NCBI RefSeq assembly: GCF_001591005.1
Contig: NZ_BCTY01000030.1
Span: 1 to 45,596, forward strand
Direction: 5' to 3'
Source of the DNA: Sphingomonas sanguinis NBRC 13937
GTDB taxonomy: Bacteria; Pseudomonadota; Alphaproteobacteria; Sphingomonadales; Sphingomonadaceae
DNA: 45,596 nt
Shown: positions 7,961 through 16,382 of the stretch, one piece after another
Position numbering within the stretch: position 1 is the first letter of the stretch
How the letters are laid out: each line of letters begins with the position of its first letter
Notes under the pieces: model-generated
What the model was told of the DNA's origin: nothing
The model's database searches: none
The model's input: only the letters and a program-made list of their open reading frames with translations
Translations under genes and position numbers: made by a program

Positions 7961-10473
7961 TCCCGTTCCTCCTCCTCGCCGCCGCCGGTCAGGCCACCAC
8001 CCCCGCCCTTCCCCCCGAGGCGCAGAAGCTGACCGTCGCGCAAAAGGCAGCGCAGCTGGTCAACGAGGCGCCCGCCGAACCCGCGCTGAACCTGCCCGCC
8101 TATGACTGGTGGAGCGAGGGGCTGCACGGCATCGCCCGCAACGGACCGTCGACCGTATTTCCGCAGGCGATGGGCATGGCCGCGACCTGGGACACGGCGC
8201 TGATCCAGAAGGTCGGCGATGTCGTCGCCACCGAAGCGCGCGCGAAGTTCAATTCGCAGCCGCTGAACGCCGATCGCGGGCTGTACCAGGGGCTGACCAT
8301 CTGGTCGCCCAACATCAACATCTTCCGCGATCCGCGCTGGGGCCGGGGCCAGGAAACCTATGGTGAGGACCCCTTCCTTACCAGCCGGATCGGCATCGCC
8401 TTCGTGCGCGGCCTGCAAGGGCCCGACCTGAAGCATCCCAAGGTCATCGCGACCGTCAAGCATATGGCGGTCCATTCCGGCCCCGAGGGCGGGCGCGACA
8501 GTTTCGACGTGATGGTATCGCCGCGCGATCTGGAGGCGACCTATCTCCCCGCCTTCCGCGCGACCGTGACGGAGGGCAAGGCGCTGTCGCTGATGTGCGC
8601 CTATAACGCCATCCACGGCACGCCGGTTTGCGCCAACCCGATGCTGCTGACCCAGCGGCTGCGCACCGACTGGGGCTTTAACGGCCTCGTCGTGTCGGAC
8701 TGCGATGCAGTCGGCAATATCTGGATGTTCCACCATGCCCAGCCCGATGCACCGGCAGCGGCGGCGGCGGCGCTGCGTGCGGGCACCGACCTGAATTGCG
8801 GCAAGGCCTATCTCTCGCTGCCGCAGGCGGTGGAGCGCGGCCTGATTACCGAGGGTGAGATCGACACCGCGCTTGCCCGTGCGCTGGCGGTACGGCGGAT
8901 GCTGACGGTGGATTCGCCCTGGAACCGGATCAAGGCGAGCGAAGTCGGCACCCCCGCCCACCGCGCGCTGGCGCTGGAGACGGCGCGTAAGGGCATCATC
9001 CTGCTCGATAACCCGAACGACATGCTTCCGCTCAAGGGCAAGACGCTCGCGGTGTTCGGCGCGGATGCCGACGATCTGGGCGTGCTGGAGGGCAATTATC
9101 ACGGCACCGCGATCAACCCCGTCACCCCCCTCGACGGCATCCGCGCCAGGTTCGGCCGCAATGTCCGCTATGCGCAAGGCTCGGTGCTGGCCGAAGGCGC
9201 GTTCGTCGGCGTGCCCGAAACCGCGCTGTCGGCGAACGGCAAGCCCGGTCTGACGGTCGAGACCATGGGCGCGAACGGCCAGTGGTCGGTCGCGGGCCAG
9301 GATCGCCGCATCGACTTCAACTATACCAAGACCGCTCCCTTCCAGCGCCGCTGGACCGGCACGCTGACGCCGCCGGGGCCGGGCCAGTACCGCTTGCGGC
9401 TCGACGGCCCCGCCTGCTGGCACGCCTGTCCCGCGCATGACGCCGTGAAGCTTTATGTCGACGACCGGCTGGTCGTGGACGATGTGATCGGCGGCAAGGC
9501 GCTGGAAACCACGATCGACGGTTCGGCCCCGCGCCGCATCCGGGTCGAGATCGATCACAAGGGCGGCGACGAAGGCCTGCGCCTGCAATGGCTGCCGCCC
9601 GCCGAAGCGCTCACCGCCGAGGCACTGAAGGTCGCCGGGACCGCCGACGTGCTGATCGCGGTCGTCGGCCTTTCGCCCGATCTGGAGGGCGAGGCGCTGG
9701 GCGTATCGGTCCCCGGCTTCGCGGGCGGCGACCGGACCGAGGTCGTGCTGCCCGAGCCGCAGCGCAAGCTGCTCGCTGCGCTCCAGGCGACCGGCAAGCC
9801 GGTGGTCGCGGTCGTCATGTCGGGCTCGGCGGTGTCGCTGGGCGACTTCAAGCCCGCCGCGACACTGGCGGCCTTTTATACCGGCACCGAGGGCGGCACC
9901 GCGCTGGCCGAAATCCTGGCCGGTGACGTGAACCCGTCGGGCCGCCTGCCCGTCACCATCTATCACTCGACCGCCGACCTGCCCGCCTTTGCCGATTACG
10001 GCATGAAGGAGCGCACCTATCGCTACTTCACCGGCAAGCCCGCCTGGGGCTTCGGCCATGGTCTGAGCTATACCAAATTCGACTATGGCCAGCCGACCGT
10101 CACCGCCAGCGTCGCGGTGGGCCAGCCGGTCGATGTCGCGGTACAGCTGCGCAATATCGGCCAGCGTGCGGGCGAAGAGGTGACGCAGGCCTATCTGGTC
10201 CCGCCTGCCACCGACGAGAAGCTGGTGCTGACCGACCCCGTGCTGCAACGCCAGCTCGTCGGCTTCACCCGCGTCGCGCTGAAGCCAGGTCAGGCGGGTA
10301 CGGCGCGCTTCACCATCGATCCGCGCCTGATGAGCCAGGTCTGGCGCGACGGCACCCGCCGCATCCTGCCGGGCACCTACAAGCTCTATATCGGCGGCGG
10401 CCAGCCGGGTGACGGCGCTGGCCAGTGGACGCAGTTCACCGTGACCGGCACCGCGCAGGACCTGCCCAAGTGA
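7957..10473 (+). CDS. GH3 glycosidase with PA14 insert, beta-xylosidase type
   Basis: 838-aa GH3 enzyme. The N-terminal barrel has the substrate-binding Lys-His of TVKHMAVHSGPE and the nucleophile Asp248 in VVSDCDAVGNI. The stretch MCAYNAIHGTPVCANP resembles the plant and fungal beta-xylosidase clade. A PA14 domain is inserted in the second domain at about residues 468-545, and a fibronectin-III-like domain ends the protein (715-830). The first 17 residues are hydrophobic but lack the usual positive start, so export is likely but not certain. GTG 7957 overlaps the GH2 stop, implying translational coupling. In context it could remove beta-1,2-xylose from plant N-glycans; beta-glucosidase activity is the main alternative. 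Confidence 0.87.
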   Translation: MIPFLLLAAAGQATTPALPPEAQKLTVAQKAAQLVNEAPAEPALNLPAYDWWSEGLHGIARNGPSTVFPQAMGMAATWDTALIQKVGDVVATEARAKFNSQPLNADRGLYQGLTIWSPNINIFRDPRWGRGQETYGEDPFLTSRIGIAFVRGLQGPDLKHPKVIATVKHMAVHSGPEGGRDSFDVMVSPRDLEATYLPAFRATVTEGKALSLMCAYNAIHGTPVCANPMLLTQRLRTDWGFNGLVVSDCDAVGNIWMFHHAQPDAPAAAAAALRAGTDLNCGKAYLSLPQAVERGLITEGEIDTALARALAVRRMLTVDSPWNRIKASEVGTPAHRALALETARKGIILLDNPNDMLPLKGKTLAVFGADADDLGVLEGNYHGTAINPVTPLDGIRARFGRNVRYAQGSVLAEGAFVGVPETALSANGKPGLTVETMGANGQWSVAGQDRRIDFNYTKTAPFQRRWTGTLTPPGPGQYRLRLDGPACWHACPAHDAVKLYVDDRLVVDDVIGGKALETTIDGSAPRRIRVEIDHKGGDEGLRLQWLPPAEALTAEALKVAGTADVLIAVVGLSPDLEGEALGVSVPGFAGGDRTEVVLPEPQRKLLAALQATGKPVVAVVMSGSAVSLGDFKPAATLAAFYTGTEGGTALAEILAGDVNPSGRLPVTIYHSTADLPAFADYGMKERTYRYFTGKPAWGFGHGLSYTKFDYGQPTVTASVAVGQPVDVAVQLRNIGQRAGEEVTQAYLVPPATDEKLVLTDPVLQRQLVGFTRVALKPGQAGTARFTIDPRLMSQVWRDGTRRILPGTYKLYIGGGQPGDGAGQWTQFTVTGTAQDLPK

Positions 10474-11894
10474 CCCCGAACCGTCGTGAACTGATCGCCG
10501 GAGGCGCGGCCCTCGCCGCCGTTCCGGCCTTCGCCGCTGCGCCCGCCTTCCCCAGCAAGCGCCCGGCCGTCGCCGACCGCCGCTTCGTATCGAAGGCGGC
10601 CGAGGCGGAGATCACCCGCATTTCGAAGCTGATCGCCGATCCCGAACTCCGCTGGATGTTCGGCAACTGCTATCCCAACACGCTCGACACCACCGTGCTG
10701 TCGCTCGGCGAGGTTGGCGGCAAGGCGGATGCCTTCGTCATCACCGGCGACATCCCCTGCCTGTGGCTGCGGGACTCGGCGGCGCAGCTGCGACCCTATC
10801 TGCATCTGGTGAAGCGCGATCCGGCGCTGGGACGGCTGTTCCGCGGGCTGATCGGGCGGCAGGCGCGGTCGATCCTGATCGACCCTTACGCCAATGCCTT
10901 TATGCAGGACCCGACCGCCAGGACGAACCTCAGCTGGGCGTTGAAGGACGATACCGACATGAAGCCCGGCGTCGCCGAGCGGAAATGGGAGATCGATTCG
11001 CTCTGCTACGCAATCCGACTGGCGTACGGCTATTGGCGCGAGACGGGCGACATGACGCCGTTCGACGCCGAGTGGAAAGCCTCGGCCCGCCTGATCGTGA
11101 AGACCTTCCGCGAACAGCAGCGGAAAGAAGGCCCCGGCCCCTATCGCTTCCGCCGCTCCGCGCCCGAGCCGACCGAAACGCTGTATCGCGGCTATGGCCT
11201 GCCGACGCGTCCCAATGGCATGATCCATTCGGGCTTCCGCCCCTCGGACGATGCCTGTCTCTATGGCCAGTTCGTCCCCGCCAACCTGTTTGCGATGACG
11301 ACGCTGCGCGAACTGGCGGCGCTCTCGAATGCGGTCGGGGAGCCCGCGCTGGCACAGGACGCCACCACGCTGGCCGCCGAGGTCGAGGCCGCGCTCAGGC
11401 AGTTCGGCACAATGACGCTGCCGAGCGGCGAACGCGTCTGGGCCTATGAGGTCGATGGCTATGGCAATGCCGTCTTCATGGACGACGCCAATGTGCCCTC
11501 GCTGTCGGGCATGGCCTATCTCCGCTGCGTCGATGCAGCCGATCCGCTGTGGCAGCGCACCGTCGCAGCGTGCTGGAGCAAGGCCAATCCCTGGTATTTC
11601 GAGGGCAAGGCGCTGACCGGTATCGGCGGTCCGCATACCGGGCCGGGTCAGGTCTGGCCGATGTCGATCATCACCCGCGCGCTGACCTCGACCGACCCTG
11701 CGTTGCTGCGGTCGAGCCTCGCAATGATCCGTGGGTCGCATGGCGGTACGGGTTTCATTCACGAAGGGGTCGATATCGACGATCCCGCCAAGTTCACACG
11801 CGACTGGTTCGCCTGGGCCAATGGCCTGTTCGGCGAGTTGATCGTCCATGTCGCGGCCACCCGGCCGGAAGTATTGCGGGAGACGTTCGCATGA
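10470..11894 (+). CDS. GH125 exo-alpha-1,6-mannosidase, Tat-exported
   Basis: 474-aa inverting exo-mannosidase (formerly DUF1237) that removes alpha-1,6-linked mannose. It shows the family's (alpha/alpha)6-barrel motifs: GDIPCLWLRDSAAQLRPYL near the N-terminus, KWEIDSLCY holding the likely acid Asp, and GFIHEGVD holding the likely base Glu. The N-terminus TPNRRELIAGGAALAAVPAFAAAP has twin arginines before a hydrophobic stretch and an AxA site, as in Tat signals. GTG 10470 overlaps the GH3 stop by 4 bp; the frame is open to 10425 but that part lies inside GH3. Its own stop overlaps the GH92 start (ATGA). Confidence 0.92.
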   Translation: MTPNRRELIAGGAALAAVPAFAAAPAFPSKRPAVADRRFVSKAAEAEITRISKLIADPELRWMFGNCYPNTLDTTVLSLGEVGGKADAFVITGDIPCLWLRDSAAQLRPYLHLVKRDPALGRLFRGLIGRQARSILIDPYANAFMQDPTARTNLSWALKDDTDMKPGVAERKWEIDSLCYAIRLAYGYWRETGDMTPFDAEWKASARLIVKTFREQQRKEGPGPYRFRRSAPEPTETLYRGYGLPTRPNGMIHSGFRPSDDACLYGQFVPANLFAMTTLRELAALSNAVGEPALAQDATTLAAEVEAALRQFGTMTLPSGERVWAYEVDGYGNAVFMDDANVPSLSGMAYLRCVDAADPLWQRTVAACWSKANPWYFEGKALTGIGGPHTGPGQVWPMSIITRALTSTDPALLRSSLAMIRGSHGGTGFIHEGVDIDDPAKFTRDWFAWANGLFGELIVHVAATRPEVLRETFA

Positions 11895-14203
11895 TCCTCA
11901 GCCGCCGCTCGCTCCTCGCCGGGACCGCGCTTGCCGCCCTGCCGATACGCGGGGTGATGGCCACCCTGCCGCCGCTGCCGACCCCGCCCAACCTGTTCGT
12001 CGGCACCGGCGGCGACGGCCACACCTATCCGGGTGCGGTGATGCCCTTCGGCATGGTACAGCTGAGCCCCGATACCGATGTCGAGCGCTGGGACACGTGC
12101 TCGGGCTATCACCATGGTGACGGCTCGATCATGGGTTTCAGCCATACGCATCTGTCAGGCACGGGCATCGGCGACATGCTCGACGTGCTGGTTGTGCCGA
12201 CGCGCGGAGAACTCAAGCTGACGCCGGGGCCACTGTCGGACCCGGATGCCGGTTATCGCCAACGTTATTCGGACGAACAGGCGCAGCCCGGCTATTATCG
12301 GGTGAAGCTCGAATCCGGCGTGCTCGCCGAACTGACCGTCACCGAGCGGACCGGTTGGCATCGCTACACCTATCCCAAGGGGCCGGGCCATGTGCTGGTC
12401 GACCTGTCGCACCTGGTCCTCGACAAGAGCGACGAGAAGCCGCTCATCACCGATGCGGAAATCACCATCGAGCCCGACGGCACGATCACCGGCACCCGTC
12501 GCGTCTTCCGCTGGGCCAAGGGGCGGCGCATCTTCTTTGCGATGCAGCTGTCGAAAAAGCCGACCCGCCTCCAGCTTTACGGCGACGGCGACACGCCTGC
12601 GAACGGCACCGCCGTCAAGGGCAACCGTCTCAAGGCCGCCCTGTTCTTCGACGAACTGGGCGATGCGCCGCTGCTGATCCGCTGCGGCATCTCGGCGGTC
12701 GATGTCGCGGGCGCCAAAGCCAATCTGGCGGCCGAGGCAAAGGACTGGAATTTCGAACGCGTGCGCGAGATGGCGCAAGGGCGCTGGATCAATACGTTGG
12801 GCGGCATCCGGGTCGAGGGCGGGACCGAAGACCAGCGCACGATCATGGCCTCCGCCAATTACCACACGCTGATCGCGCCGACGCTCTTCTCGGACGTCGA
12901 CGGCCGCTATGCCGGGCTGGACGGACAGGTGCACACCGCCCCCGCCGGGCAGTTCGCGTACAGTACCTTCTCCACCTGGGACACGTACCGGGCGCTGCAC
13001 CCCTGGCTGATCCTGACCCAGCCCGCCCAGGCCAAGAAGCTGATCGACGACATCATCCGCCAGACGCAGCAAAGCGCCTATGGCCCGCCGGTCTGGACGC
13101 TGCAGGGCAAGGAGACGGGCATCATGATCGGCTGGCACGGCACGCCGATCATGGCCGAGGCGATGGTGAAGGGCATTCCCGCCGACTATGCCGCCGCCTG
13201 GCCCGGCATCGCCAAGCGCAGCTTCGACTTCGCCGCGCCCGACATGGACAACTCCAAGGGCCGCGACCTGTACGACGCCAAGGGCTATGTCCCCGCCGAT
13301 ATCTGGTGGGAAAGCGTCAGCCGGACGCAGGAATATGCCTATGACGACTGGGCCGCATCGCACATCGCGCGCCGGGTCGGCCAGACGGCGCAGGCCGACC
13401 GGCTGCTCAAGCGCTCGGGTAATTGGCGCAACGTCATCGACGGCTCGATCGGCTTTGCCCGCCCCCGCTTCAGCGATGGCAGCTGGTGGAAGGATTACGA
13501 CCCCGTCCAACTCGGCCATATGCCCAAGCCCTGGTGGCGCGATTATACCGAGGCGAATGGCTGGCAGGCGACCTTCCTCAACCAGCACGACGTCTATGGC
13601 CTGATCCGCCACATGGGCGGTGACGCCAAGTTCGAGGCCAAGCTGGACGAATTGTTCAGCGCACCCTCGACGCTCCCCAAGAACGCGCCGCCGGACATCT
13701 CCGGGCTGGTCGGCCAATATGCGCATGGCAACGAGCCGGACCAGCATGCGGCCTATCTCTATGCTTATGTCGGTGCGCCGTGGAAGACGCAGCGGATGGT
13801 CCGCCGCCTGCTGACCGAGATGTACAAGAACGCGCCCGACGGCATCATCGGCAATGACGATTGCGGCCAGATGAGCGCCTGGTTCCTGTTCTCCGCGCTC
13901 GGCTTCTATCCGGTCGATCCGGTCAGCGGCGCGTACGTTTTCGGCGGACCGCTATTCGACCGGACGCAGCTGACCGTCGGCGGCAACAAGACGCTGGTCG
14001 TCGAGGCGAAGGGCAATGGCCCGGACAAACCCTATATCCAGTCGGTGACCTGGAACGGCCGCCCCTGGACGAAGAGCTGGATCGACCATGCCACCCTGTC
14101 CAAGGGCGGCACCCTGTCCTTCACCATGGGTGCCAAGCCCAACCCCGCCTTTGGCCGCGATCCGAAGGACCGCCCGCCGTCCTTCGACCACCTGCCTGCC
14201 TGA
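11891..14203 (+). CDS. GH92 alpha-mannosidase, Tat-exported
   Basis: 770-aa calcium-dependent exo-alpha-mannosidase, typically alpha-1,2 or alpha-1,3 specific. Family hallmarks: FVGTGGDGHTYPGAVMPFGM and GYHHGDGSIMGFSHTHLSGTG in the N-terminal beta-sandwich domain; GNEPDQHAAYLY in the barrel, with the conserved Glu; and GNDDCGQMSAWFLFSALGFYP near the C-terminus, with the Asp of the catalytic base pair. The N-terminus SRRSLLAGTALAALP is a Tat-like signal. ATG 11891 overlaps the GH125 stop by 4 bp; an in-frame extension to 11549 lies inside GH125 and is rejected. With GH125 and GH2 it supplies the mannose-trimming activities needed for N-glycan or fungal mannan breakdown. Confidence 0.93.
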   Translation: MILSRRSLLAGTALAALPIRGVMATLPPLPTPPNLFVGTGGDGHTYPGAVMPFGMVQLSPDTDVERWDTCSGYHHGDGSIMGFSHTHLSGTGIGDMLDVLVVPTRGELKLTPGPLSDPDAGYRQRYSDEQAQPGYYRVKLESGVLAELTVTERTGWHRYTYPKGPGHVLVDLSHLVLDKSDEKPLITDAEITIEPDGTITGTRRVFRWAKGRRIFFAMQLSKKPTRLQLYGDGDTPANGTAVKGNRLKAALFFDELGDAPLLIRCGISAVDVAGAKANLAAEAKDWNFERVREMAQGRWINTLGGIRVEGGTEDQRTIMASANYHTLIAPTLFSDVDGRYAGLDGQVHTAPAGQFAYSTFSTWDTYRALHPWLILTQPAQAKKLIDDIIRQTQQSAYGPPVWTLQGKETGIMIGWHGTPIMAEAMVKGIPADYAAAWPGIAKRSFDFAAPDMDNSKGRDLYDAKGYVPADIWWESVSRTQEYAYDDWAASHIARRVGQTAQADRLLKRSGNWRNVIDGSIGFARPRFSDGSWWKDYDPVQLGHMPKPWWRDYTEANGWQATFLNQHDVYGLIRHMGGDAKFEAKLDELFSAPSTLPKNAPPDISGLVGQYAHGNEPDQHAAYLYAYVGAPWKTQRMVRRLLTEMYKNAPDGIIGNDDCGQMSAWFLFSALGFYPVDPVSGAYVFGGPLFDRTQLTVGGNKTLVVEAKGNGPDKPYIQSVTWNGRPWTKSWIDHATLSKGGTLSFTMGAKPNPAFGRDPKDRPPSFDHLPA

Positions 14204-14226
14204 TCCCTCCCGGAGCCGAATAGAAG

Positions 14227-16137
14227 ATGACCGATTTCTCCCGCCGCGCCGTCCTCGCCTCCGGGCTGGTCGCCTCCGCCGCGCCCGCTTTCGCGCAAAA
14301 GGGGGCGGGTGCGCCCGCTCCTTACGGTGCGGTCCCCTCGGCCCGGCAGTGGCGCTGGCACCAGCGCGAGCAATATGCCTTCATCCACTTCGCGATGAAC
14401 ACCTTTACTGACAAGGAATGGGGCTATGGCGACGAAGACCCCAAGATGTTCAACCCCAGCGACTTCAGCGCGGACCAGATCGTCGGGGCGGCCAAGGCGG
14501 GCAATCTGAAGGGCATCATCCTCACCGCCAAGCATCATGACGGCTTCTGCCTGTGGCCGACCAAGCTGACCGAGCATTGCATCCGCAACTCGCCGTACAA
14601 GAACGGCCAGGGCGATATCGTCCGCGAGATGTCGGACGCCTGCAAGCGCGCCGGGCTAGCCTTCGGAATCTATCTCTCGCCCTGGGACCGCAATCGCGCC
14701 GATTATGGCCGCCCCTCCTATGTCGAATATTTCCGCAAGCAGGTCGTCGAACTCTGCACCGGCTATGGCGAGCTGTTCGAGTTCTGGTTCGACGGGGCCA
14801 ATGGCGGCGACGGCTATTATGGCGGCGCGCGCGAGACGCGGCAGATCGATGCGCCCAAATATTATAACTGGCCCTCGATCATCGCGCTGGTCCACCAGCA
14901 CCAGCCCATGGCCTGCACCTTCGATCCGCTGGGCGCGGATATCCGCTGGGTCGGCAATGAGGACGGGATTGCGGGCGATCCCTGCTGGCCGACCATGCCG
15001 AACCACCCTTATGTCCAGTCGGAGGGCAATTCGGGCGTGCGCGGCGGCGCGCTGTGGTGGCCTGCCGAGACCAACACCTCGATCCGGCCCGGCTGGTTCT
15101 ATCATGCGGACGAGGACTCGAAGGTCCGCTCGCCGGAAAACCTGGTCGGCTATTTCGACACGTCGGTGGCGCGCGGCACCAACATGAACCTGAACCTGCC
15201 GCCCGATCGGCGCGGGCGCATCCCCGATCAGGACGTGAAGATCCTGAAGAGCTTCGGCGACGCGATCCGCGCCAGCTTCGCGACCGACCTGGCGCAGGGC
15301 GCCGTGGCCAGCGCCAGCCATGTGCGTGGCAAGGGCTATGAAGCGGCCAAGGTGCTGGACGGCCAACGCGACACCTATTGGTCCGCGCCGGACGGCGTGA
15401 CCACGCCCAGCCTGACGCTCGACCTGCCACCGGGCCGCCGTTTCGACCTGATCCGCATCCGCGAATATCTGCCGCTCGGCGTGCGCGTCACGCGCTTCGC
15501 GGTCGATGCGGAAGTGAACGGCCAGTGGCAGCAGTTGGCCGAACATGAGTGCATCAGCGCGCAACGGATCATCCGCCTGCCCCAGCCGATCACCGCGCGC
15601 CGCGTCCGCCTGCGCATCGTCGACGCGCCGGTCTGCCCCGCGATCAGCGAGGTTTCGCTGTTCCAGAGCGTCGCGCCGGTCCCCGTCCCCGCCATCGTGT
15701 CGAGCGACCCGACCGTGCTGGCGACGACCGACTGGACAATCGTCTCCGCCACCGCGCCGGGGGCCGAAAAGCTGCTCGACAACGATGCTAAGACCATCTG
15801 GGTGCAGCCCGCCCCGACGCCCGGCAAGCCTGCCAGCGTGACGGTCGATATGGGCCAGGTGCGCGATGTCGCGGGCTTCAGCCTGACCCCCTCGCGCCAG
15901 GTCATGATCGACGCCGCCCCGCCGCGTGGTTACGTCGCGGAGACGAGCGTCGACGGCAAGAGCTGGACCCCGGCGGGTTCGGGCGAGTTCTCGAACATCG
16001 CCTATGCGCTCTCCACCCAGCGCCTGCCCTTCACCAGCGTCCGGCCGGTCCGCTATCTGCGACTGACCTTCGCAGAGATGTCCAAGCCCGCCGCCAAGCT
16101 GGCCATCGCGGGGATCGGCGGCTTCACCAAGCGGTAG
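14227..16137 (+). CDS. GH29 alpha-L-fucosidase with F5/8-type C domains
   Basis: 636-aa retaining fucosidase. A Tat-like signal (FSRRAVLASGLVASAAPAFAQ) precedes the barrel. The nucleophile is Asp189 in FEFWFDGANGG. Substrate-loop sequence FYHADEDSKVRSPENLVGYF resembles the GH29 subfamily that prefers branched alpha-1,3/1,4-fucosides. From about residue 345 there is a discoidin (F5/8 type C) module, and a second similar region runs from about 500 to the end. ATG 14227 lies 23 bp after GH92. It is the last gene of the glycosidase operon, followed by repeat copy B. Alpha-1,3 core fucose of plant N-glycans would be a fitting substrate, which is inference from context. Confidence 0.92.
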   Translation: MTDFSRRAVLASGLVASAAPAFAQKGAGAPAPYGAVPSARQWRWHQREQYAFIHFAMNTFTDKEWGYGDEDPKMFNPSDFSADQIVGAAKAGNLKGIILTAKHHDGFCLWPTKLTEHCIRNSPYKNGQGDIVREMSDACKRAGLAFGIYLSPWDRNRADYGRPSYVEYFRKQVVELCTGYGELFEFWFDGANGGDGYYGGARETRQIDAPKYYNWPSIIALVHQHQPMACTFDPLGADIRWVGNEDGIAGDPCWPTMPNHPYVQSEGNSGVRGGALWWPAETNTSIRPGWFYHADEDSKVRSPENLVGYFDTSVARGTNMNLNLPPDRRGRIPDQDVKILKSFGDAIRASFATDLAQGAVASASHVRGKGYEAAKVLDGQRDTYWSAPDGVTTPSLTLDLPPGRRFDLIRIREYLPLGVRVTRFAVDAEVNGQWQQLAEHECISAQRIIRLPQPITARRVRLRIVDAPVCPAISEVSLFQSVAPVPVPAIVSSDPTVLATTDWTIVSATAPGAEKLLDNDAKTIWVQPAPTPGKPASVTVDMGQVRDVAGFSLTPSRQVMIDAAPPRGYVAETSVDGKSWTPAGSGEFSNIAYALSTQRLPFTSVRPVRYLRLTFAEMSKPAAKLAIAGIGGFTKR

Positions 16138-16145
16138 GACTCCAT

Positions 16146-16280
16146 TCCTCCCCTGAAAGGGGAGGTGGCAGGCCCAAGGCCTGACGGAGGGGTGTCGCGA
16201 TAGGGAAAGTGAGGCTGCCCTCGCAACCGGCGACGCCCCTCCACCAGCTTCGCTGGTCCCCCTCCCCTTGCAGGGGAGGA
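16146..16280. repeat. Nested inverted-repeat element, copy B
   Basis: Starts 8 bp after the fucosidase stop. It opens TCCTCCCCTGAAAGGGGAGG and closes with CTTGCAGGGGAGGA, with the internal ACCAGCTTCGCTGGT and GGAGGGGTGTCG/CGACGCCCCTCC dyads. The layout equals copy A, with a different central ~40 bases. Its position suggests that it ends transcription of the glycosidase operon. Confidence 0.87.
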
Positions 16281-16382
16281 ATTGGTTTATCGACCACTCA
16301 CTCCCACAAAAAATCGCAGTGACGGGGGTGGCATTCGATCTTTGTGCGTTGCAACATAATGCGCCGCAGAAGGAGCTATGCC

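Noticed and set aside
7930..10248. 772-codon open frame on the minus strand
   Set aside because: It lies opposite the GH3 gene; its composition (Arg, Gly, Ala and Asp rich, no domains) is the usual GC-rich antisense shadow.
11549..11890. In-frame upstream extension of the GH92 gene
   Set aside because: It lies within GH125 and would bury the Tat-like signal; ATGA coupling at 11891 explains the start.
12155..13747. 530-codon open frame on the minus strand
   Set aside because: It lies opposite GH92, whose catalytic motifs are intact; the antisense product has no recognisable fold.
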